DNA of 64,000 bases from Mesostigma viride (lineage: Eukaryota > Streptophyta > Mesostigmatophyceae > Mesostigmatales > Mesostigmataceae), in contig RPFO01000059.1 in the NCBI GenBank assembly GCA_009746045.1, positions 2,117,716-2,181,715 of the forward strand. Direction: 5' to 3'. This document shows, one piece after another, positions 47,510 through 56,385 of this stretch. Position 1 is the stretch's first letter, and every line of letters begins with the position of its first letter. A program made the translations under genes and the position numbers. The notes beneath the pieces are model-generated. The model did not search any database, had not been told where the DNA came from, and was given only the letters and a program-made list of their open reading frames with translations.

Positions 47510-47590
47510 CGAATTACAAGCGAGTTCGTAATCTACTGATTACGGCATTGATTTCTGGTGTCGGCAATTTTTACGGTGTTTTTCCATTAT

Positions 47591-48153
47591 ATGGGAAACA
47601 CGCGTGAATATCGTGAGCCATCTCCCGAGCGTGCGTCGGCTCATCGTCTTCAGGCTTTAATTTCAACGTTCAACGTACGGCGTCAACTGCTGCGCTGCAT
47701 TCGCGTGCTGTTCAACCTTCGCTGTCTCAAGCGCTCGTCAGCCGGCCGCCAGTTTCTAACGATCTGCATCAGTTCGTCGACGACCTTACTCAAGATTTGG
47801 AAATCCTGTCGGAAAATTCCCATATTTTCCGAAGGCTTGCAGCGTCGGGATCAGACGAGCAAGCTCAAGTAATTTCGGCGCTTCGCACCTACGGCTTGGG
47901 TGTTCTGGCGTTGGCGACAGCGTGGTCTGGAATTTCGGCGACTCTTCCGACTGTCGCAGTTCCGGTTAGCAACAACGGGTGGGCGTCGTCAGTCAACGGT
48001 ATCATAAACGTCGCTGCTTCGATTCAGCGGCAATCAAACGCTGAGGAGCCAGGTGAAAACAGCGAGGGGCTTCCTGATTTATATCCGAGTATTGTGCAGC
48101 AGATTTTGGATAACGTATTGCAGTTTCCGCGCGACGATATGCGGCTGGATTAA
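47591..48153 (+). CDS. Leader ORF upstream of gag (element 1), function unknown
   Basis: ATG at 47591 (MGNTREYREPSPERASAHRL) begins in one frame. The better coding signal continues in the -1 frame from about 47650 (FNVQRTASTAALHSRAV ... VDDLTQDLEILSENSHIFR ... LDNVLQFPRDDMRLD) to 48153. The second part is mostly acidic helix with a hydrophobic stretch (LGVLALATAWSGI). I recognise no family. Element 2 also has coding sequence upstream of its gag. Whether the frame change is splicing, frameshifting or decay is unclear. Confidence 0.45.
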
Positions 48154-48304
48154 ATTTTCTGTTATAATTAACAGAGAATTAATTCAGGAAAATTTTTTTT
48201 CGTGGTTCCAGAGCTTAAGGGATTAATTTATTAATTCCCCAGCAGTATTCTTTCTTCAGCATCGGCATCGGCATCGACAGTTGTCATCGGCATTCGCAGC
48301 GACC

Positions 48305-49353
48305 ATGCAGGGTTTGGAAGACGGCGAGATACGCGGCGAACAAATGCTGCGGGGTCAGAATTTTAATCAGAATTTTAATCGCCCAGCAGCAGCAGAGCAG
48401 CCCCGCAGAGCCAAGGCCCAGGAGGGCTTTGCTATTCTTAACCAGCTTCCCAGTCTCAAGGAGCACTGGACTGTTAAGGATAAGGATATTACCATTAGGC
48501 ACCTTAAGGGATATAAGGGCTTATATAATGGTAACAATCCTCTGCAGGTGCTGTGTATGTCACAGTACCTTCTTAAGTGTCCCAAGAGGGTGCAGAAGTA
48601 TGTAAATGACAAGTTTGAGGATGGAGATTCCTGGGAGGTTTTTATAGCTGAGTTTGAGGTGTTCCTAGATGATAAGAGGGCTAGTGATGGCTCCTTTTGG
48701 AAGAAGGAGTACATTGATTTCAAGGCTGAGGGTCTGATTCTGCAGGCATTTGAGGATTTTCAGGAGCTCAGGCACAATTGTGCTGGCAAGGGGTATGTAG
48801 TGTCAGATGAGATTGCCATGGATGATTTCCTAGGTAGCCTGGGATTGGATGAGGTCACCTTGGATAACCTGCAGGTGCACATGCGTACATGCACCACCTG
48901 GGCTGCTATGGTGGCCAAGATCAAGGATTATTTCAGGGGCAAGTATGTGGGAGGCAAGAAGGAGGCAGACAAGGCCAGGGAGAAGCAGAAGGAGAAGGAT
49001 AAGGTGGATATGGCAGCTGCAGCAGGGGGCAGTGTTCCCAAGGTCAAGGGCAACCAATGGGGGGGCAGCCCTCCAACGGTTATGGTCCACCAAGGTCAGG
49101 GCCTTCCAAGCGGGGGGGCTTCCAGGCCAAGGGCTTCAGTGGCTTCAAGCGTCGTGGAGGTCCTTCCCAGGAGCAGCCAGCGGCTCAGCGTCCCAGATTT
49201 GATTTCAACAGGGTGGGGTCCCAGCGGGGACCACCTGGGGTGGGGACACCTCGTATCACATGTTATTTCTGTCACCAGCAGGGCCACATCCGTAAGGACT
49301 GCCCTAGCTGGCGTAAGCAAAGGGGCCAAGGTGGGTATAACAACCCAACCTGA
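48305..49353 (+). CDS. Gag (capsid and zinc knuckle), with an apparent -1 frameshift
   Basis: ATG at 48305 (MQGLEDGEIRGEQ). A helical capsid region follows (LKEHWTVKDKDI ... DDFLGSLGLDEVTLDNLQ ... VAKIKDYFRGKY), then a Lys/Glu-rich linker. At the G7 run 49059-49065 the coding signal moves to the -1 frame: G-GGG-GGC (49060-49066) is in the phase needed for tandem slippage. The -1 frame encodes a Gly/Arg-rich stretch and one CCHC knuckle, CYFCHQQGHIRKDC (about 49261-49302), and stops at TGA 49351-49353. Without the shift, the zero frame ends at 49381 with no knuckle. Gag packages the element's RNA in cytoplasmic particles. Confidence 0.8.
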
Positions 49354-52300
49354 CGGGCTCAGCCTTCCCTGGGCTTGCTAGGGTCCGCCAGGGAGGGGGC
49401 TAAGAGTGACCCCCCCATTACTCTGGATGAAGTTGATTTGCTCCCTGCACAGGTTGAGAGTCTCCCACTTAAGGTTGAGAGTCCCCCTGCACAGGTTGAG
49501 GGTGCATCCATGGAGGAAGAACACAATGGGGTAGTGACTGGGTCTTCCCACGTCACCATGGTGAAAGCAGTTACCACAAGGCAACAACGTTCCCACATGG
49601 CTCTTGGAGGTAGTTTGCGTACTCCTTCAATGTTGGAGCGTGGAAGTCCTGCCTTAGGGCAGGAAGCTCCTCTAGAGGAGGAGGGTGAGGCTGATGGCCT
49701 GAATGATGCAATGGGGAGCATGGTTGTAAGTGAGCGTGCTGTTCCCAGCACCTCACCTGTATTTAATAAAATGTCTCTTGTGTCAAACATTGCATTGAGA
49801 TTGCATCACATGTTTGGTCATGCTGCCCAGGCACTCCAGTTTGCAAGGAGGCTGGGAGGGACATCTTTGTTTAATGCAGTAAAACAGGTTGCTGAGGCTT
49901 GTTCCTGTAGGCTGGTTGCTCCCAAGCCTAAGAAGTCTCATGTCAGACAACCTGTGTTGCAGCCTGGATATGTACAATGTGATATCCAAGAAATCAGGAA
50001 ACTGATTTTGTTGGTTGGTGTTGATAGATATACCAAGTACAAGGTGCTGGAGCTGTTGCAAGACAAGTCTAAGCCATGTTTGGTGGCTGGGCTCCAGGCT
50101 ATCAGATCCAGAATGAAACCAGTGATCCAGCTGCAGTGTGATTTAGAATTTGAGTGCTGCATGGGGAATGAAGACCTCCCTGAGTTATTTATTGTACACA
50201 GGGAGTCCCATGGCAGTCAAGGCGTGGTGGAGAGGACAATCAGAGAACTCAAGACTATTCTGCTGACGGAGAAGAAGATTCCAAGATTGGTTCCAGCTAT
50301 TATCAAGACGGCCTGGTTAAGGTCAGTTGAGGACAGATTGAATGTCAGGGCATCCATGTATGTTGGAGAGGTCCCTGTGACTCCATTATCATTGCATCTT
50401 CGGGAGCTCCCTACTGAGGTTGAGCAAGCCTGGAAAGATAGCCTTATGTTCAAGTTTGCCAAGTTGAGGCAGAAAGACAAGGGCTGGAGTGTTCTGAAAC
50501 CTGTTGTTGGCCAGAGGGTAATTGTGTGGAAAGAGCCCAAGCTTGCAGGCAAGCGTGGTAGCTGGCACCCTGGAGTAGTGACCAGGGTGGAACTAGCTGG
50601 GCACAAGTGCTGGGTGAAGATGGAGGATCCTCCCCAGAATGTGCACCGTCTGTCGTGGTCATATGTACGTCTAAGGGGTGCTGAAGCAGAGGCAGTAGCT
50701 CCTGATGTGACAACCTTGCCAGTTGGTCATGACGTCATCCCTGATCATCACGTTCAAGCTGGAAGTAATCCCCGGGTAAGTCCTGGCCAGACCCCTGGAT
50801 CGGTTAACTTTCCATCCTTAGGACAGGCAGATGTGGTCCCCTCTAGCCTCACTAAGCATAGAGGTGTGGGCCTGAAAGATGTGGTGCTGGCTATGCAAAA
50901 AGCCAAGCAAGGACCTCGGGTGTCCAAGCTCAGCCAGTTGGAGGAGTCCGAGGATGCTGTCCTAGAGGTAGATACCAATGCTGAGGTTTCTGTTATGGGA
51001 TCTCAACATACAGGTCAACGGCAGGTGCTTTCGCCTAGTTGTGCTTGGGTGTCTGACTTTAGTGGCAGGACACACATTATGGTATTGGGAGAGGTGCTGG
51101 TACCCTTCATGGGTGAGGATGTCACATTTCTTGTGCTTGAAGATTATGATGGCCCTATCATCTTGGGTCAAAATTTTCTGAGCTCTCCTAGAATTGTTGT
51201 GGCATCTGATAAGCTGAGAAAGTTTGGCTGGGGTAGCATACCCTTGGTCAATTTTAAAACCTCCCTTGCCAGTGTATTTAATTCTGTGAAAGCGATCAAG
51301 AATGTGCAGTGGCCTGAGAATCAGATTCCTGTGGCTTCCAGTCTTGTTATGCCAGCTGCTCTACACCCTAGCAGTATTGGTATTACTAAGAGATCACTGG
51401 CTGCTCATTCTCCTCTTAGCTATGATCAGCTTGTCCAGGAAATGAGTTCTCCTCTAATGTTTGAGGCCTGGAGGCTAGCATTTGCCAAGGCTCTAGAGGA
51501 GTGGTTGCAGTTTGACTGCTGTCAGCCTGTGAATGAAGTTCCCCCATACAGTACACGGTTGAAGCTCAGATTCGTCATCAAGCGGAAGGAGGTGGAGGGG
51601 GTGTCTGTTCCCCATGTGCGTCCAGTTCTCAATGAATACCGTGGTACTGGGGATCTTCTGGGCGAGGAGTTGTATACACCTGGGATGCTACATGATACAT
51701 GGCGTATTTTATTGTGCCTGTATGTCGGTATGCTGAACCAGGGTGCTGATATGTCTTCAGTTCTGCTAGATTTCAAGAGAGCATTTCTGAAGGGTGATCC
51801 CAGTGTGGCTCAGCAGGTGTGGCATTGTGAAACTCCATTTCATGTGCCAGTTCCTGTAGCCTGGCAGGCAGAGCTCCAGTCTAGCTACCTGCTGATTCTG
51901 AAGGGTCTAGAAGGTCTCAGGTCCAGTCCCATCATTTGGAGGCTCACCTTGGAAGACTTCTTGACTAAACACTGTGGGTTGAAGGTGTCATCTGTGGACC
52001 CATGTTTATTGCTGGGTAGGTGGCATGATTTACCTGTGTATGCTAGCCTGCATGGTGATGACTTGCACTTGATTGCTCCCACTAAGTGGTTGAGTCAGTT
52101 TGTGCCCATCATTAATGATGCATTTCCTTTGGGAAAAGAATTGTGGCAGAAGCCTGGAGAGGCTGTCACGTTCTGTGGAATGCAGGCTACATTGGTTCAG
52201 GAGGGGAGTCAGTGGCTGATTAAGCTGCAGGCGGGCAATGACTACAAGAGTACCATTCTTCAATCTGTTCCAGAGGTCATGACGTCATCCATTGCACCTG

Positions 52301-52950
52301 AGCTGAAAGGCAAGTTGGCCTGGTATGGCAGCATTTGTGGGCCTGACATGATGGTCCATAGCAGATCCCCTGATGATGTGCTAATTCTGGAGGAGCCTTC
52401 CCAGATTATTGCACATGTTAACAAGTCTCCTGGTATTACTTTAGCTGGGATTGATTTGTCTTTGCCATTTTCCTTGGATATCTATGTTGATAGCTCCATG
52501 GATAGCAGGCAAGTTTCTAAGGTCAGAGGCAGGTCAGCTGGCTTGTTTGTGCTTCAGCAACATAGGCCTAGTCTTGTGGCCTGGTACAGTCGTCTTCAAA
52601 GAAGGGTTGCTGTGAGTTCAGATGTCTCTGAGTGCAGAGCCATTTGTGAAGGGATTCAGTCCAGTTTGTACATCAAGGAGCTGTTGCTAGCTATGGCTTC
52701 AGTGACTCCTCATACTCTTCAGATGGAAACCTTGATCCTTTCAGATAACATGGGCATGGTCCAGTTTGTGCACAAGCAGTTGGCCAGGAGCAGAGATCTG
52801 GATTATCTCCTGTTGAAGGAGTTGGCAGGTCTGGTGGATATTCAACATCTTCCAGGTTCTGAGAATCCTGCTGATGCCTTGACCAAGTTACCTCACAAGT
52901 CTGCTGAGCAATATAAGCTTCTTTACAAGCTGATGAGCTCCTCTGTGTGA
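49354..52950 (+). CDS. Pol: integrase-protease-reverse transcriptase-RNase H
   Basis: Open from the gag stop (TGA 49351) in the zinc-knuckle frame, with no ATG at the junction, so readthrough is likely. Numbering from 49375: integrase zinc finger H145/H149/C176/C178; integrase core D203 (QCDIQ), D256 (QCDLE), E286 (GVVERTIRELK); retropepsin-like protease D533 (LEVDTNAEVSVM) with IILGQNF at 595-601; reverse transcriptase LDFKRAFLKG (D799) and LHGDDLHLI (D895/D896); RNase H D1039, E1086, D1124, D1167 (IYVDSSMDSRQ, SDVSECRAI, LSDNMGMV, NPADALTKL). No protease lies before the integrase. The RT active site is HGDD, not YxDD, and the protease DTGA box is DTNA. Confidence 0.9.
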   Translation, partial: RAQPSLGLLGSAREGAKSDPPITLDEVDLLPAQVESLPLKVESPPAQVEGASMEEEHNGVVTGSSHVTMVKAVTTRQQRSHMALGGSLRTPSMLERGSPALGQEAPLEEEGEADGLNDAMGSMVVSERAVPSTSPVFNKMSLVSNIALRLHHMFGHAAQALQFARRLGGTSLFNAVKQVAEACSCRLVAPKPKKSHVRQPVLQPGYVQCDIQEIRKLILLVGVDRYTKYKVLELLQDKSKPCLVAGLQAIRSRMKPVIQLQCDLEFECCMGNEDLPELFIVHRESHGSQGVVERTIRELKTILLTEKKIPRLVPAIIKTAWLRSVEDRLNVRASMYVGEVPVTPLSLHLRELPTEVEQAWKDSLMFKFAKLRQKDKGWSVLKPVVGQRVIVWKEPKLAGKRGSWHPGVVTRVELAGHKCWVKMEDPPQNVHRLSWSYVRLRGAEAEAVAPDVTTLPVGHDVIPDHHVQAGSNPRVSPGQTPGSVNFPSLGQADVVPSSLTKHRGVGLKDVVLAMQKAKQGPRVSKLSQLEESEDAVLEVDTNAEVSVMGSQHTGQRQVLSPSCAWVSDFSGRTHIMVLGEVLVPFMGEDVTFLVLEDYDGPIILGQNFLSSPRIVVASDKLRKFGWGSIPLVNFKTSLASVFNSVKAIKNVQWPENQIPVASSLVMPAALHPSSIGITKRSLAAHSPLSYDQLVQEMSSPLMFEAWRLAFAKALEEWLQFDCCQPVNEVPPYSTRLKLRFVIKRKEVEGVSVPHVRPVLNEYRGTGDLLGEELYTPGMLHDTWRILLCLYVGMLNQGADMSSVLLDFKRAFLKGDPSVAQQVWHCETPFHVPVPVAWQAELQSSYLLILKGLEGLRSSPIIWRLTLEDFLTKHCGLKVSSVDPCLLLGRWHDLPVYASLHGDDLHLIAPTKWLSQFVPIINDAFPLGKELWQKPGEAVTFCGMQATLVQEGSQWLIKLQAGNDYKSTILQSVPEVMTSSIAPELKGKLAWYGSICGPDMMVHSRSPDDVLILEEPSQIIAHVNKSPGITLAGIDLSLPFSLDIYVDSSMDSRQVSKVRGRSAGLFVLQQHRPSLVAWYSRLQRRVAVSSDVSECRAICEGIQSSLYIKELLLAMASVTPHTLQMETLILSDNMGMVQFVHKQLARSRDLDYLLLKELAGLVDIQHLPGSENPADALTKLPHKSAEQYKLLYKLMSSSV

Positions 52951-53181
52951 GTTGAGCAATTCCAGTTGGAGCTTTGAGTTTGGTGACTGATTGGGTGAGA
53001 AGAGCTAACATAGAGCTGGGCTCTGTTATGCTGAGAGCTGTGATGCTCTGAGGGCAGTAATGCTCTGTGTACATATGTGTATAATACTGTATTCTATGTA
53101 ATGCTCAGTCATGGAGCATGATGTTGGTTGGGGGTTTGTCCTCAGTTTGAGGTTTGTCTCAACCAAAGGGATTTTATAGGG

Positions 53182-53198
53182 CAGGGTTCGATTCCCTG
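53182..53198 (+). other. tRNA-like T-arm in the 3' UTR of element 1
   Basis: CAGGGTTCGATTCCCTG folds as a 5-bp stem with the 7-nt loop TTCGATT and contains a perfect B-box (GGTTCGATTCC). The corresponding position of element 3 (57927-57943) has the same arm with a tolerated G.U pair. Confidence 0.6.
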
Positions 53199-53651
53199 GG
53201 GCTGCTTAGGCGGATTTTCCCGGATTGGCTGGCCCATCAACCTTGCTGGTGAGGTGGCGACAGGTCCCCCTAGTTTTGTCCCAGACAGAGGAATGTAGTT
53301 TGTCATGTGCTTAATATATTTTGTGATGTGCTATTTCTCAGTCCATGGTGGGCGCCAGTTCTGATAACTATCAATGTCTACCTGATAAGGTCTTGTGGGT
53401 AACTTGTGGGGTTCCAATCAGGAGCCATTATGGTGATGATTCCATTTTGGTCATTATTCTGGTTAGCCACAAGCTGCTATTCCAAACACTTGGCTTTCTA
53501 CTTCCAGTGGATAGGGAATTCATTGTAATTCGTCATGGCTGAGATGTGTTGTGATCTGGTGCTTGATTAATCCCGAGCAGAGACTACAGAGAGCTGGGAG
53601 GGATGTCAAGTGCTATGCATGTTGTTTCTATATATGTGTTGCCAAGCCTAA

Positions 53652-53726
53652 CAGCTCTAAAAGAAAGAAAGGGCTGGAGTTAATATGGCTGTTATGTCCA
53701 AGCTCTAAAAGAGAAGAAAGGGCTGG
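53652..53726 (+). promoter_or_regulatory. Duplicated polypurine tract of element 1
   Basis: The tract next to the 3' LTR (AAAAGAGAAGAAAGGGCTGG, 53707-53726) is preceded by a second copy (AAAAGAAAGAAAGGGCTGG at about 53659) followed by AGTTAATATGGC, which resembles the first bases of the LTR. It primes plus-strand DNA synthesis. Confidence 0.75.
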
Positions 53727-54354
53727 AGTTAATATTGCCTGGCAAGCAATATTATTCTACTAAGCTACTTGGCTTGTAGAGATTCTACTTCCGGTTACTA
53801 CAATCCAGAAACGGGTTCATTCTGATGAGTATTGCTCGAGATATGAGCAAGATACTGTTCTACTACATTCTACTTGGATTCGGTGATTCTACGGTGGTTC
53901 TTCAAGTGACGCGTGGCATACGGCGTCTTGTCACAGTGTACGATAGGACATTTAGTCTCCGACACTGCGGTCTATTCAATGCTATTGATTAGACGTAACA
54001 AATAGTGACAGGACTTGTGCGACAGGACACTGATGTGACTATTTATGGATAACGAGTCGAGATCTGCTGGTCCAGAGTGAAGGACAGCAATATTGTGAGA
54101 TGATCTGTCCTATCAGTCATCTGGATGTGACTGCGTCACAATTAGTATATAACGAGCAGGACGCTGCCACTTGGTAACACCACTTTCCCTGCACCTGTGT
54201 CCTCGCACCTTCGGCGACGGTTCTCACGTGCCTCGTGCGTTCTGTGCTGGTAACCATAACCAGCAACGTAAACCTATTGATTAATATAACTACTTCCTCT
54301 GTAGATATTAATCAGTGCAGGCTGAACCACAGTTCAGCCACAGTTTCATTAACT
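53727..54354 (+). repeat. 3' LTR of element 1
   Basis: 628 bp, same ends and same TATATAA box as the 5' LTR, followed by the target duplication GGAGG. Confidence 0.9.
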
Positions 54355-55194
54355 GGAGGAGCATCGCCGGCCAGGCCAGCCGAGGCTGGCTTGGCGGCAA
54401 TGTCCTTCACTGCCTGGGCGGTGAGGCCTGCTGTGTTCTGCAAGACCTCGATAGCGATTGCATTATCCTTGAGGCGCTGGTCGATGTCGCGGAGCTGGGC
54501 GGTGATGAAGTCGGAGGAGGGGATGGTGGCGGTGGAGGAGGCGAGGAGGGTGGAGGTGGCGGTGGAAATGGTGGAGAGGAGGGGGAGCTCGGCAGCCAAC
54601 GTGCTGCCCATGGCCGCCACAGCTGCAGCGATGGGGGCCACGTGCTGCTCGAGGGCCTCCTTGAGGAGTGAGCGGATGGAGGATTCGGTTAAGGTGGTGG
54701 TGAGGGGCTTTGGGGGCCAAAGCTCCTCGATGGAGCGTCCAAGGAGGGAAAAGAGGGCGCCATTGCTGGAGGTGCATGGGGGCGGCGGGCGTTGAGGACG
54801 TCCTTGCCGAAATGGCGCCTCTGGAGGAAGGCATTGACAAGGCGACCTTGCATGGTGGGAAAGCTGCTTGCATAGTTCTATAAGAGAGGCATGCGTCCCG
54901 AAAAACACGTGGCCCAGGATGCGATCGGGTGTAAGCTTGTCGAAATAGCCGGGCTGGCTGGCGTCAAAGTACGTCGTACTCATCCAAAAGCCCGTCAGGA
55001 CGACTGCGCTTGGGTTCGGGCGACGCTGCTGGCGAGGCGGGCGCAGCAGGGGGCTGGACGACCACTAGAGCTTGGCTAGTGGCGCCGCTGCCTAATTCTG
55101 GGCCGGTGGGCGAAGCTGCAGCCGGAGCTGCAGGCGTATTTTCATTGCCGAGCGCAGCCGCCAGGCTGCGTTGTGTCGAGAGGCGTTTGCTCAT
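54355..55194 (-). pseudogene. ORF1p-like N-terminal half (copy 3)
   Basis: MSKRLSTQRSLAAALGNENT starts at 55194. The frame changes near 54975 to STTYFDASQPGYFDKL and then runs through EALEQHVAPIAAAV and VKDIAAKPASAGLAGDAPP to the LTR insertion point. It continues at 46881. Confidence 0.7.
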
Positions 55195-55356
55195 CGTATA
55201 TTGCGTAATAGCTTTGGAAAATTATATCAGCATGTGCGTCGTAGAAAGACGCATCGATTGTGATATTCACGGCTAAATTCGGTGCTCAAACGTGAAAGTT
55301 ATGAGCGCCGCCGTCAGCCATGGCTATCTCGTGGCTCGTGGCTCGTGGCTCGTGCT

Positions 55357-55418
55357 AGGGCTATGTGCTACATATACTCCCAACGGAGTTATGTTACAAT
55401 TCAATTCAATTCAATTCA
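55357..55418 (+). mobile_element. Copy 2, 3' end (hairpin and tail)
   Basis: AGGGCTAT (55357-55364) repeats the bases before copy 3's tail. Then come GTGCTACATATACTCCCAAC (hairpin 55376-55389) and a (TTCAA)n tail ending at 55418, immediately before the second ATGCGCGTGGGC. Confidence 0.75.
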
Positions 55419-56385
55419 ATGCGCGTGGGCCACATGCTAGGCTAAGCCTGACTAATCTACACTACTGGGATATATATTCCTAGTCTGAGGTGGCAGGAGG
55501 GGGCTGCCAGGGCTTGTGGTCAACGTGGATGACCGCCCCCCTCCAGTATACCGGCTTCCCCCTTGCGCTCTGCCGGAGCTGAAGGTAGGTCGGCCATAGC
55601 TCGCGTCGCCGGCTCGCCGCTGTTGCTGGGCCTGGGTCAGGTCGTCGTCCAGCGTGAAGCGAGTCTCCGAGAGCTTCTTGCGGCATTTAAGGAACGCCAG
55701 CTTGTCCGCCATGTACTTAAAGGTGAGGAGCACGGGTGCCGGGCCAGCCTTCCCCCGCGCGCGGGGGAGGCGGACAGCCGACATGTCCAGCTCACCAGTG
55801 AGTGACATGGGGGCAAGAATGGCGCGCTTAAATGCCTCAAGAAGGCTGGTGGAGGTCTCACCTGCCTGCTGGTCGAAGTGCTTGACGATGACATTGTGGC
55901 TGCGCCGGGCGATGTCGGCTTCCTCGCGAAGGTCGAGGGCTTGTTGCTTGAGTTGTGCCGAGATGGTGGAGGTGGTGGAGGTGGTGTGCTGCTTAAGCAA
56001 GTCCGCCCAGGTGGAGGGAGCATCGCCGGCGGCCGGGCCAGCAGGAGCCGGCTGGGCGGCGATGTCCTTCACCGCCTGGGCGGTGAGGCCGGCGGTGTCA
56101 TGCAAGCTCTCAAGGGCGTTGGCGGTGGCTTGAAGGCGGTGGTCGAGGTCGAGGAGCTGGGCTTTGATGTCAGCAGTGGAGGCGGAAATGGCAGTGGAGG
56201 TGGCGGGGAGGTGAGGAAGTTCAGCAGCCAGCGGGCCACCCATTGCTGCGACGTCAGCATGCAGCAAGGGGGTCACGTGCTGCTGAAAGGCTTCCGTGAG
56301 GATGGAACGAAGGGTGGAGGCGGAGATGGATGGAGCCCAGATCTCGCCGTCAGAGCGCTGGAGAAGGGAGTTGAGGATGGAGTTG
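55419..56385 (-). pseudogene. Copy 4, 5' portion with ORF1p-like gene fragment
   Basis: Minus-oriented continuation of 42745-43142 after the duplicated ATGCGCGTGGGC. It encodes the ORF1p-like protein from NSILNSLLQRSDGEIWAPSI to about KKLSETRFTLDDDLTQAQQQ. An 8-bp insertion (about 55608-55615) relative to copy 1 then shifts the frame. The N-terminal part is cut off at 56386 by the LTR of element 3; the remainder would lie beyond elements 2 and 3, outside the window. Confidence 0.75.

Larger units (their letters stand above)
46882..54354 (+). mobile_element. Copia-like LTR retrotransposon, element 1 (near intact)
   Basis: 7,473 bp, flanked by GGAGG (46877-46881 and 54355-54359), with the empty site known from copy 2. 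The two 628-bp LTRs differ at one position that I saw (G at 47332, A at 54177), so the insertion is recent. Order: 5' LTR, leader ORF, gag, pol (integrase, protease, reverse transcriptase, RNase H), 3' UTR, polypurine tract, 3' LTR. A 5-bp duplication and Copia-type RNase H fit Ty1/Copia, but the domain order does not. Confidence 0.92.
45099..55356 (-). mobile_element. ORF1-only LINE-like element, copy 3, with two later insertions
   Basis: Minus-oriented and inserted into copy 2's 3' UTR (AGGGCTAT at 45091-45098 and 55357-55364). Tail (AATTC)n at 45099-45120, hairpin 45128-45141, 3' UTR to about 46313 interrupted by a 773-bp TIR element, ORF1 C-terminal half 46314-46881, then the LTR element 46882-54354, ORF1 N-terminal half 54355-55194, and AGCCACG repeats ending at 55356. 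Confidence 0.8.
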
